From Phenylobacterium sp. (lineage in GTDB: Bacteria; Pseudomonadota; Alphaproteobacteria; Caulobacterales; Caulobacteraceae): 64,000 nt of DNA. Below, piece by piece: positions 51,334-59,050 of this stretch. The first letter of the stretch is position 1. Each line of letters opens with the position of its first letter. The stretch is taken from positions 124,001 through 188,000 of the forward strand of contig NZ_WGNY01000019.1 in the NCBI RefSeq assembly GCF_016124325.1. Reading direction: 5' to 3'. Both the position numbers and the translations under genes were made by a program. The notes beneath the pieces are model-generated. The model was not told the origin of the DNA. It did no database searches and saw only the letters and a list, made by a program, of their open reading frames with translations.

Positions 51334-51927
51334 TCACTCAGCGCTGGCGCCCAGGGCCGAAGCGGCCGCCAGGCGCGCCAGGATTGCGCGCACATAGGTC
51401 TGGGTTTCGGCGAACGGCGGCACGCCGCCATAGCGCACGACGGCGTCGGGACCGGCGTTGTAGGCCGCCAGGGCCAGCTTCACGTCTCCGAACCTGCGCA
51501 TCATCTGGGCCAGGTACGCGGCGCCGCCATCGACGTTGGACTTGAGGTCGGAGGAATCCACGCCGAGGTCGCTAGCGGTCTTAGGTAACAGTTGCATGAC
51601 ACCGCGGGCGCCTTTTCGCGAAACCGCTGCCTGATTGAAACGTGACTCCTGCCAGGCGACCGCCTCGACCAGCGAGGTGGGCACGGCGTGGCGGGCGGCC
51701 GATTCCTCGATGGCCCTGGCGACCTCGGCCGGCGCGAACCGGGCCGCCTCGGCCGGTGGCGCGATGGGCTGGACGCCCGCGTCCGTGAAGATCGAGGGGG
51801 CGGAAACAGTCGTCACGCTGCCGTCGTCGCCGATGGTGAGCACCTGCGCCGCCGCGGGAGCGGCGCCCACGGCGAGCAGGCCGAGAGCCGCGACGGAAAC
51901 GGAAAGCGATCGGCCTTGGCGAGCCAT
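51334..51927 (-). CDS. virB1: Lytic transglycosylase VirB1
   Basis: This 197-residue exported SLT-type lytic transglycosylase has a signal peptide ending A-A-A. Catalytic Glu lies in A-W-Q-E-S-R-F-N, followed by G-A-R-G-V-M-Q-L-L-P-K-T and the A-Y-N-A-G motif. It opens the peptidoglycan for the secretion channel. It is the first gene of the virB operon. ATG 51927 was chosen because it starts the signal peptide. Confidence 0.93.
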   Translation of the reverse strand: MARQGRSLSVSVAALGLLAVGAAPAAAQVLTIGDDGSVTTVSAPSIFTDAGVQPIAPPAEAARFAPAEVARAIEESAARHAVPTSLVEAVAWQESRFNQAAVSRKGARGVMQLLPKTASDLGVDSSDLKSNVDGGAAYLAQMMRRFGDVKLALAAYNAGPDAVVRYGGVPPFAETQTYVRAILARLAAASALGASAE

Positions 51928-51984
51928 GCATGTGCCCCGACTTGAGGCCGCGACCTTAGCTCATCCGGACGTGGCGCGGCCAGA

Positions 51985-53067
51985 TCAGTCCTGCTCGCGG
52001 CCCAGCCGGAACAGCTGCGAGGACGTCAGGCCGGCGTCGCCGGCGTCTGGCGGCGCAAACGGATCGTCGCGCTGCGGGCCCCAATCCTCGCTGGGCGGCA
52101 GCGGTTCGGGCAGCCGCTTCTCGCGGCTGGCGGCCACCATCTGCTCCACGGCGGCCGCGACCACCTCCGGGCGGTCGATAATGATGAGGTGCGAGGAGAG
52201 GACCGTCTGCTGCCAGCCGGTGCGGAAGGAGCCGGCGAGCATCTGGTGCTGCAGCTCCCACATCGAGCGGGGCATATCGGGCTGATAGCTGGCCGCTGCG
52301 GTGTCGGACGCGGTGATCACGTAGGCCGGGATGGCGGCGATGGCGGGTCTGGCCCGGGCGACCTCCTCGGACGTCCGGCCGAAGAGATTGTCCAGTTCCG
52401 ACAGCTGGTCGAGCCAAGCGCCCGGCTGCCGGGCGAACTGGAAGGCCTGTGCGGTCAGGTTGTCGGGAATACACCCCTTCCAGCGCGGATCGCCTTGGGG
52501 CGCGACGGCCTCGGCGACGGCCTGGCAACGCCGCGCGCGCTGCCGCTGGCCGTCCAGGCCGTCGGCCGAAGGCTCGGCGCGGTGCTCCACGGTGGGATCG
52601 AGCAGGATCAGCCCGTCCACCTCGCCCGCGCGCCGGGCGGCGAAGACGCGCCCATAGAGGCCGCCCGCAGAGTGGCCGACCACGATGTACGGCCCCCCGA
52701 TCCCCTCCGCGCGCAGCGCTTCGTCGAGGTCGCGCGCGATCGCTTCCCCGTCGCGCGGAAGCGGCCCCGGGTCGCTGAGGCCGGATCCGGCCCGATCGTA
52801 GGCGCAAAGCCGCGTGGTCCGGGCAAGGCGCAGGCGGACCGAGGTCCAGGCGGCGGCGGTGGCGCCATAGCCGGCCTCGAACAGGACCGTGGGCGCGCCG
52901 CGTCCGGAACACTGGAGGTTCAACCGTCGTCCGTCGGACAGCGAGACCCAGTGGGCGGCCGTGGCCGGGGCCTGGGCGCCGGTCAGGTCGGACGACAACA
53001 CCTTGTCGCAGGCGCCGAGGCAGGCGGCGGCGCCGATCGCCATCGTCCACAGCCATCGGATCGGCAC
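51985..53067 (-). CDS. Alpha/beta-hydrolase lipoprotein
   Basis: This 360-residue exported hydrolase has a lipobox L-G-A-C (Cys about residue 20). The nucleophile elbow G-H-S-A-G-G carries the catalytic Ser; F-E-A-G-Y-G and A-Y-D-R-A-G-S-G are other family blocks. A late S-S-H-L-I-I-I-D-R-P-E holds the likely catalytic His. GAGGAG lies eight bases before GTG 53067. It ends 57 bases upstream of virB1 on the same strand and could be co-transcribed. The substrate is unknown; esterase or haloperoxidase-like activity would fit. Confidence 0.83.
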   Translation of the reverse strand: MPIRWLWTMAIGAAACLGACDKVLSSDLTGAQAPATAAHWVSLSDGRRLNLQCSGRGAPTVLFEAGYGATAAAWTSVRLRLARTTRLCAYDRAGSGLSDPGPLPRDGEAIARDLDEALRAEGIGGPYIVVGHSAGGLYGRVFAARRAGEVDGLILLDPTVEHRAEPSADGLDGQRQRARRCQAVAEAVAPQGDPRWKGCIPDNLTAQAFQFARQPGAWLDQLSELDNLFGRTSEEVARARPAIAAIPAYVITASDTAAASYQPDMPRSMWELQHQMLAGSFRTGWQQTVLSSHLIIIDRPEVVAAAVEQMVAASREKRLPEPLPPSEDWGPQRDDPFAPPDAGDAGLTSSQLFRLGREQD

Positions 53068-53359
53068 GCGCGCTGCTCCTCTTCCGCTCCGCCCGGCGAC
53101 GGGCGTGTCAGAATGACGTCTAGGCCCGCGGGGCGGTAGATGCCCATCCTCGATGTGGGCCGGCGGGACAATTCGTGCGTCCCGCGAGCGCCGCCGCTCT
53201 CCGACTGACCGTCCGCCAAGGTTCCGGCATGACCTTTGCTCCACGCCTCGAAGTAGCGCACCATGCGTGTGGTTTTGAGCCGGGCGCGTGGATCACGCGC
53301 TCTTGCGGATAGTGGCCCGGATGGTAGTTAGCCGGACGGTCGAGGGACGGAGCAACCAC

Positions 53360-53614
53360 GTGGAAACGGTCTACGATTGGATCACGGTGGCGATCTTCGG
53401 CGGGCTGGTCGTGCTGTTCCTGCACCGCTCGGTGCAGCCGGGCGAGCCGCAGGACACCATCCTGCACTACCTGCCGCCCGCTGTCGGTTGCGCGGTCGCC
53501 AACTACGTGGGCAACCAGGGCCAGGGCTTGATCTCGTTCCTGATCGTGCTGGGCGTTCTGGTCTACATCGCCCTCGTGCTGAAGCCCTTCGGGCTCAAGT
53601 TCCCCCGCCGCTAG
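53360..53614 (+). CDS. Small membrane protein, likely exosortase V accessory
   Basis: This 84-residue protein starts E-T-V-Y-D-W-I-T-V-A-I-F-G-G-L and has two membrane helices around a conserved loop with Y-L-P-P-A-V-G-C-A-V-A-N-Y-V-G-N. This pattern matches what I recall as the XrtV sorting-system accessory protein; I could not check a model. GGAG is seven bases before GTG 53360. It lies 35 kb from the exosortase but directly beside the sugar transferases, convergent with the gene at 53644. Confidence 0.75.
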   Translation: METVYDWITVAIFGGLVVLFLHRSVQPGEPQDTILHYLPPAVGCAVANYVGNQGQGLISFLIVLGVLVYIALVLKPFGLKFPRR

Positions 53615-53643
53615 GCCGGCGGTCGGGCGCGCCCGACCGGGCC

Positions 53644-55119
53644 TCAACGCACGGCGCCGGAATCTCCGAGCAGGCACGGCGCCGTTCGCAGGATGATCGA
53701 CACGTCCAACCAGAACGAGCGCCGCTCGACGTATTCCAGGTCGAGCGCGACGCGCCGGCGCACATCCTCGGCCGTATCGACGGGACCGCGCGAGCCGTTC
53801 ACGGCGGCCCAGCCGGTGAGGCCCGGCTTGATCCGGTGGCGGTGGGCGTAGGTCTCGACCAGCTTTGAGGCCTCGGCCCCGCCGCTCAGCATTCCGATCG
53901 CATGGGGCCGCGGGCCCACCAGCGACATCTCTCCGGACAGGACGTTGAAGATCTGGGGCAGTTCGTCGAGGCTGGTCTTGCGGATGAAGCGGCCGACGCG
54001 GGTGACGCGATCGTCATCGGCCGTGACCTGACGGGCCGCCTTGAAGTCGGAAGCCTCGCTCCGCATGGAGCGGAACTTCCAGACCACGATCTCCTCGTTC
54101 ATGTAGCCGTGGCGACGTTGGCGGAAGAAGACGGGCCCAGGGCTGTCCAACTTGATGGCGATCGCCACCGCGGTCATCAGCGGCGCCAGGGCGATGAGGC
54201 CCGCGATGCTGAGCGTCACGTCGAGAATGCGCTTGGCGAGCAGGTAGCCGGACCGTTCGGACGGGCCGGAAATCTGCATCAGGTCGAAGTCGGCGATGCG
54301 GCCCACGGCCTGGGCCTCGGTGTCGAGATCGGTGTCTTCGAGGAGCAGCGAAATCGGGTTGGGGATCGGCGCCAGCCGTTCGAGGAGTTGCGAAATGCGG
54401 GCGCTGGCGCGCGGCGGCACCGTGATCACGATCCGATCCACGTACGGCAGGATCCGGTGGTCGATGAGGTCCGAGGTCTTGCCGAGCACCGGGACGCCGC
54501 AGATGTCCGGCCCGACGCGGTCGCGACGGTCGTCGAAGACGCCCAGTATGTTGACGTCGCGCGTCCGGATGGCGCGGCGGATCAGGCGTTGGGCCGCCGG
54601 GGTGCCGCCCACGATGATCAGATTGGGCGTGAGGCGCCCGCGTTTGCGCAGGCCGTCCAGAACCAGTCCCCACGCGCTGTGGGTGGCGATCAGCGCCGCC
54701 GAGCCGGCCGCGAACCACATTGCGCAACCGATGGCCGGGAAGGTCGGGTCGAGCAGTCCGCAGACGGTGCCGGCGCCGCCGGCGGCGGCGGCCGCGGCGA
54801 TCAGCAGACGGCCGAAGCGTCGCCGGGTGCGTTCCCGGGAGCTCATGGAGTAGGCGCCCGTGGCGACGAGCAGGGTGATCGCGAGCAACGGCGCCCCGAT
54901 CAGCATCGCGCCGGGCAGGGGCATCAGTTGGCCGGCGACGAAGGAGGCGAGCGCGAGGCCGGTCAGGTCGCCCAGCTGGAACAGCCGTGCGAGGCCCGCG
55001 CCCGAAACACGCGAGCGGACGCTTTGCAGGCGTTCCGGCCGGAGCGGTCCGCGACGGTGCTGCGGTTCCGTGATCTCGATGTCCGCGATGGCGCTGTGCG
55101 CGCCCGTATCGTCCGCCAT
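53644..55119 (-). CDS. Polyprenyl-phosphate sugar phosphotransferase (WcaJ/HfsE/PssY-like)
   Basis: This 491-residue initiating enzyme has four N-terminal membrane helices, a central Rossmann-like CoA-binding domain ([11 protein letters not shown]) and a C-terminal bacterial sugar transferase domain. The last part has [21 protein letters not shown] and [16 protein letters not shown]. It puts the first sugar phosphate (typically glucose) on undecaprenyl phosphate. ATG 55119 starts the protein. It is one of three such enzymes in 3.4 kb. Confidence 0.92.
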   Translation of the reverse strand: MADDTGAHSAIADIEITEPQHRRGPLRPERLQSVRSRVSGAGLARLFQLGDLTGLALASFVAGQLMPLPGAMLIGAPLLAITLLVATGAYSMSSRERTRRRFGRLLIAAAAAAGGAGTVCGLLDPTFPAIGCAMWFAAGSAALIATHSAWGLVLDGLRKRGRLTPNLIIVGGTPAAQRLIRRAIRTRDVNILGVFDDRRDRVGPDICGVPVLGKTSDLIDHRILPYVDRIVITVPPRASARISQLLERLAPIPNPISLLLEDTDLDTEAQAVGRIADFDLMQISGPSERSGYLLAKRILDVTLSIAGLIALAPLMTAVAIAIKLDSPGPVFFRQRRHGYMNEEIVVWKFRSMRSEASDFKAARQVTADDDRVTRVGRFIRKTSLDELPQIFNVLSGEMSLVGPRPHAIGMLSGGAEASKLVETYAHRHRIKPGLTGWAAVNGSRGPVDTAEDVRRRVALDLEYVERRSFWLDVSIILRTAPCLLGDSGAVR

Positions 55120-55193
55120 TCTGGCATCCCCACCTTTCGGCGGGACCCTAGGACAGACGCCTGAGCGATCGGTTAAGATCGCATGGCGAAGGG

Positions 55194-55892
55194 TCAGTAC
55201 GCCCGGGTGTCGTCGAAGATCAGCGGGATCGTCCGCCAGACGATCTTCATGTCGAGCCCGAACGACCAGATGTCGATGTACTCGTTGTCCGATTCGACGC
55301 GGTCGATGATCGCCTGGAGCTCCTTGACCTCGCCGCGGAAGCCGCAGATGGCCGCATAGCCCGTAAGGCCCGGCCGGGCGCGAAAGCGGCGGTCGTAGCC
55401 GGGAACCATCTTGCCCCAGGTCTCGTCGTGGGCGACGGCGTGAGGACGCGGCCCGATCAGGGACATCTCACCGCGGAGCACATTGAGGAGTTGGGGCAGT
55501 TCGTCGATGCTGAATTTGCGCAGGACGCCGCCGAGCGGCGTGACGCGCGCGTCGTTCTTGGTGGCCTGGCGGATGCTTGCGCCGTCCTCGGCGACAGTCA
55601 TCGTGCGGAACTTGAAGACGGTGAAGATCCGCCCGTTAAGGCCCGTGCGGCGCTGGCGGAAGAGCGCGGGGCCAGGCGTTTCGAGCCGGACCAGCGCGGC
55701 GATCGTCAGCAGCAGCGGCAGGAAGAGCGTCAGCGCCACCAAGGCGAAGACGATGTCGAAGGCGCGCTTGCGGCGGCTGGATGCTACGGCCGCCGGCGGC
55801 GCGGAGGCGGTGATCGGCGCCACGGAAGGTGCTCCAGCTTCGCTCCAGCGCTGAGTCCGCACGGCGCCCTGAGTGTCCGCCAGACTATTCAT
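55194..55892 (-). CDS. Short polyprenyl-phosphate sugar transferase (first)
   Basis: This 232-residue protein has one membrane or re-entrant helix after residue 45 and the full catalytic block of the sugar transferase family: L-E-T-P-G-P-A-L-F-R-Q-R-R, F-K-F-R-T-M and I-D-E-L-P-Q-L-L-N-V-L-R-G-E-M-S-L-I-G-P-R-P. It lacks the large N-terminal part of the 53644 protein and resembles PssZ/WecP-type enzymes. ATG 55892 overlaps the preceding small gene by eight bases. Together with the 56283 protein it forms a tandem paralogous pair. Confidence 0.9.
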   Translation of the reverse strand: MNSLADTQGAVRTQRWSEAGAPSVAPITASAPPAAVASSRRKRAFDIVFALVALTLFLPLLLTIAALVRLETPGPALFRQRRTGLNGRIFTVFKFRTMTVAEDGASIRQATKNDARVTPLGGVLRKFSIDELPQLLNVLRGEMSLIGPRPHAVAHDETWGKMVPGYDRRFRARPGLTGYAAICGFRGEVKELQAIIDRVESDNEYIDIWSFGLDMKIVWRTIPLIFDDTRAY

Positions 55893-56127
55893 AGCAGCGC
55901 CTGCGGTTGGGGCGTTCGTCGCCGAAGGGGAGTTCGCGGAGGAAGGCGGCCATGGCTTCGGCGCTCCAGAGGCGCACGAGGAGATGGGATCCGCCGTGGT
56001 CGATTTCGGTTCGTATATGGGCGTCGCCATCGACGCTTGATGCGTGCGTCGTAATGAAACCGTAGAACGCCGAGCGGATCCGCTCCGCGTCGTCGTCCGC
56101 TCCAAACCGCGTTTCAAATCCGGACAT
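55885..56127 (-). CDS. Small protein overlapping the sugar transferase gene
   Basis: This is an 80-residue soluble protein of unrecognised family with the blocks H-I-R-T-E-I-D-H-G-G-S-H-L-L-V-R-L-W and F-L-R-E-L-P-F-G-D. Its composition (charged, balanced, no low-complexity run) and 8-base overlap with the downstream start support a real gene. GGGG lies just before ATG 56127. It may help the adjacent transferase, but no function can be assigned. Confidence 0.6.
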   Translation of the reverse strand: MSGFETRFGADDDAERIRSAFYGFITTHASSVDGDAHIRTEIDHGGSHLLVRLWSAEAMAAFLRELPFGDERPNRRRCYE

Positions 56128-56282
56128 CCCCGACCGTCCCGTCGAACACGTGACACTCGAAGCAAGAGCCGCGCCACCGCGGTCGCCCCAGGAACATCAC
56201 GTGACCTTCACCATATTCGGCCGGGAAGGCGGTTCGGTTGCAGTTAGGGTTGATAAAATCTCAATCCGCCGGCGCGGAACCG

Positions 56283-56984
56283 TCAGTAGGCCTGCGGATC
56301 GCGGAAAATGACGAGCACGGTCTTGGCCAGGATCGCGATATCGAGGCCCAGCGACCAGCTGTCGATATAGAGATTGTCCGCCGCGATCCGGTCGCGCATG
56401 CAGCGCAGGTCGCGGATTTCGCCGCGCAGGCCGTTCACCTGGGCGAGGCCGGTCAGGCCCGGCTTCGCGCGGAAGCGGTCGGCGTAGTCGTCGATCTGCG
56501 TGCTGTACTGGGCGTCGTGGGCCAGGGCGTGCGGTCGGGGGCCAACGATCGACATGTCGCCCTGCAGCACGTTGAAGAACTGAGGCAGTTCGTCGAGGCT
56601 GAGCTTCCGCAGCAGAGCGCCGACGACCGTGACGCGGCTGTCGTTCCTGGTGGCTTGCCGGACGTTGGCGCAGTCTTCCGCCACCGTCATGGTGCGGAAT
56701 TTGTAGATCGTGAAGATGCGGCCGAGGTGCCCCGTCCGCCGCTGCTTGAAGATGGCCGGGCCGCCGGTCTCGAGCTTGATGGCCAGCGCAATGCAGCACA
56801 GCAATGGAAGGAAGACCAGGATCGCCAGGCTGGCGCCGATGATGTCGATCGCCCGCTTGGCCCAGCTGGTGGCGGGCTGAGCCGCCTCCGCGCCCGGAAT
56901 TTCGGCAATGCGCGACAGGCCGTCTTCGACGGCCTCCGCTGGGGAAGGCGGCGTTGCGGGTCTGGCGATGACATCGGTCATCAA
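56283..56984 (-). CDS. Short polyprenyl-phosphate sugar transferase (second)
   Basis: This 233-residue protein is a paralogue of the 55194 protein. It has K-L-E-T-G-G-P-A-I-F-K-Q-R-R, Y-K-F-R-T-M-T-V and L-D-E-L-P-Q-F-F-N-V-L-Q-G-D-M-S-I-V-G-P-R-P, with one hydrophobic helix near residues 45-70. The usual P-G-P of the first block is G-G-P here. Two ATG codons (56984 and 56981) begin it. In Caulobacter three partly redundant initiating transferases serve holdfast synthesis; a similar set may act here. Confidence 0.9.
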   Translation of the reverse strand: MMTDVIARPATPPSPAEAVEDGLSRIAEIPGAEAAQPATSWAKRAIDIIGASLAILVFLPLLCCIALAIKLETGGPAIFKQRRTGHLGRIFTIYKFRTMTVAEDCANVRQATRNDSRVTVVGALLRKLSLDELPQFFNVLQGDMSIVGPRPHALAHDAQYSTQIDDYADRFRAKPGLTGLAQVNGLRGEIRDLRCMRDRIAADNLYIDSWSLGLDIAILAKTVLVIFRDPQAY

Positions 56985-57134
56985 AAGTTACGCCTCAAAC
57001 TGACCACGCGTCCTGAAGACGTCCTCCCGCGTCTCCATTGGCGTCTCGTTAGCCAATTTCCCAAACGAACTTTTCACGTTCGCGGGTACCTAATGTGACA
57101 CCGCCCAAGAAAAGGGCGTTGCCGGAGTGGGAAT

Positions 57135-57290
57135 ATGCCGTCCGATCTGTCCGTCGACATCGCGAGCCCAGTGGCGGAAGCCGCACCGGCCCGTCGACTG
57201 CCGATCGGCATCGGCCTTTCCGTCGGCGCGTGTGCTTCCATCGCCCTATGGGCCTGCATCGGTCTCGGCTTGCGAGCTCTGTTGACCTGA
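57135..57290 (+). CDS. Very small single-pass membrane protein
   Basis: This is a 51-residue protein with a polar Ala/Pro-rich N-terminus of about 22 residues, a membrane helix (L-P-I-G-I-G-L-S-V-G-A-C then A-L-W-A-C-I-G-L) and a short basic end. GGAG is eight bases before ATG 57135. It sits between the sugar transferase and dehydrogenase genes. I do not recognise a family; small size makes the call tentative. Confidence 0.5.
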   Translation: MPSDLSVDIASPVAEAAPARRLPIGIGLSVGACASIALWACIGLGLRALLT

Positions 57291-57515
57291 AGCGCCCGCG
57301 CCCTCGCTTCACCAGGCCGAAAAGCCCACTCGTCCCCAATATTTAGCGCGTTTTAACCGTCCACGAGGGGGGCGGTCAATGCGACCGTCGCCGTCTCTCG
57401 GTCGTCCCGCCGCCCCTGGCTCGCCGCCGCCGGCCGGTATCGCAAGGCGCAACGGCGGACGTCGACGGCGGGAACCCGATCGGCTTGCGCGCGAACCGTG
57501 ATAGTCAGCGACACC

Positions 57516-58805
57516 ATGGTGCAGAACCCTTTCACGCGCTCGCCGAGCAGGATCGCGGTCATCGGTCTGGGGTATGTCGGGCTGCCGCTGGCCGTGGCGT
57601 TCGCGCAGGCGCACGACGTCGTCGGGTTCGACATCAACGCCGATCGTGTGGCCGAACTCGAGCGAGGACGGGACGCCACCCTCGAGGTGACGGCCGACGA
57701 GTTGAGGGCGGCCACGCGGCTGACATTCAGCGCCGATCCCGCGGCTCTCGACGGCTGCAACGTCTTCATCGTGACCGTCCCGACCCCGATCGACGCCTAC
57801 AAGCGCCCCGACCTCGGCGCCTTGATGGCCGCCAGCCGCACCGTGGGCGGCGCCATCCGGCCGGGCGGGGTGGTGATCTATGAGTCCACCGTCTATCCCG
57901 GCGCGACGGAAGACGACTGCGTCCCGGTCGTGGCCGAGGTCTCGGGCCTGGCGTTCAACCGTGATTTCCACGCGGGCTACAGCCCCGAGCGGGCCAATCC
58001 GGGCGACCCCGGCCATCGGCTCGCCGACATCGTGAAGGTCACCGCCGGCTCGACCCCGGAGGCCGCCGATTTCGTGGACGCGCTCTACGCCTCGGTCGTG
58101 CGGGCGGGGACGCACCGCGCCAGTTCGATCCGCGTGGCCGAGGCCGCCAAGGTGATCGAGAACACCCAGCGCGACCTGAACATCGCGCTGATCAACGAAT
58201 TCGCCCTGATCTTCCATCGGCTGGGGATCGACACCCAGGAGGTGCTGGCCGCGGCCGCCACCAAATGGAACTTCCTGAACTTCCGGCCGGGCCTCGTGGG
58301 CGGCCACTGCATCGGCGTCGACCCCTACTACCTGACCCACAAGGCTGAGGCGGCCGGCTATCGCCCCGAAGTGATCCTGGCCGGACGGCGCATCAACGAC
58401 GGGATGGGCGGCTATGTGGCGCGCGAACTGGTCAAGGAGATGATCCGGCGGGGCCTCGCGGTGAAGGGCGCGCGTGTGCTGGTGATGGGCCTGGCGTTCA
58501 AGGAAAACACGCCCGACCTGCGCAACACGCGCGTCATCGATATCGTCCGCGAGCTGGCGGAGTACGGCGCGCGGGTCGACGTCTGGGACCCGTGGATCGC
58601 CCCCGCGACGGCCCGGGCGGAATACGGGCTCGAGCTGGCGGAGCGGCCGGAAGAGGGGGCCTACGATGGCGTCGTGGCGGCGGTGGCCCACCGCCAGTTC
58701 GTCGATCTCGGGCCGGAGCGGACCCGTGCGCTTGGGCGGCCGGGGGCGGTGCTGTTCGACGTGAAGGGCATGTTTCCCAAGGCCGCGTCGGACCTGCGCC
58801 TCTAG
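57516..58805 (+). CDS. tviB: UDP-N-acetylhexosamine 6-dehydrogenase (TviB/WbpO-like)
   Basis: This 429-residue dehydrogenase has I-A-V-I-G-L-G-Y-V-G-L-P-L at the start, V-T-V-P-T-P-I-D, Y-E-S-T-V-Y-P-G-A-T-E, E-N-T-Q-R-D-L-N-I-A-L-I-N-E and the catalytic G-G-H-C-I-G-V-D-P-Y-Y-L. These are typical of the Vi/WbpO branch acting on UDP-GlcNAc or UDP-GalNAc, giving the uronic acid form. ATG 57516 begins the common N-terminus; an in-frame GTG at 57498 would add six residues. It probably adds an aminouronic acid to the polymer. Confidence 0.9.
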   Translation: MVQNPFTRSPSRIAVIGLGYVGLPLAVAFAQAHDVVGFDINADRVAELERGRDATLEVTADELRAATRLTFSADPAALDGCNVFIVTVPTPIDAYKRPDLGALMAASRTVGGAIRPGGVVIYESTVYPGATEDDCVPVVAEVSGLAFNRDFHAGYSPERANPGDPGHRLADIVKVTAGSTPEAADFVDALYASVVRAGTHRASSIRVAEAAKVIENTQRDLNIALINEFALIFHRLGIDTQEVLAAAATKWNFLNFRPGLVGGHCIGVDPYYLTHKAEAAGYRPEVILAGRRINDGMGGYVARELVKEMIRRGLAVKGARVLVMGLAFKENTPDLRNTRVIDIVRELAEYGARVDVWDPWIAPATARAEYGLELAERPEEGAYDGVVAAVAHRQFVDLGPERTRALGRPGAVLFDVKGMFPKAASDLRL

Positions 58806-58949
58806 CAACGGCGCCCATGTCTTGAGCATGGCGCACGAAAACACGGCGCCCGGCCGGCGGATCGCGCCGTCGCGGCGTCGAAGGGTTCTAGGGGCCCGCG
58901 AGTACGGCCAAGGTCAAAGCGCCCTTCGGGGCGTTTCCTCCCTGAACTC

Positions 58950-58976
58950 GCCGCGCCCGCAACGGCGCGGCTTTTT
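58950..58976 (+). terminator. Rho-independent terminator after the dehydrogenase gene
   Basis: An 8-bp perfect GC stem (58950-58957 with 58964-58971) with a 6-base loop is followed by TTTTTGTTT. A weaker hairpin at about 58917-58936 precedes it. Confidence 0.85.
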
Positions 58977-58994
58977 GTTTGCGGCGAGTTCGCC

Positions 58995-59028
58995 CCAAAC
59001 GGAAACGGGCGGCCCTCGCAGGCCGCCC
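58995..59028 (-). terminator. Rho-independent-like terminator of the TonB receptor gene
   Basis: On the minus strand an 8-bp perfect stem (59021-59028 with 59007-59014) and 6-base loop is followed by GTTTCCGTTT, a broken T-run. It lies 23 bases after the receptor stop. Confidence 0.75.
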
Positions 59029-59050
59029 GCCGCCGAAACCCTTGCGGGCC

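Noticed and set aside
57309..58844. 511-codon open frame on the minus strand opposite the TviB-like gene
   Set aside because: The + strand carries a clear dehydrogenase; the minus frame is Arg/His/Asp-rich with no motif.
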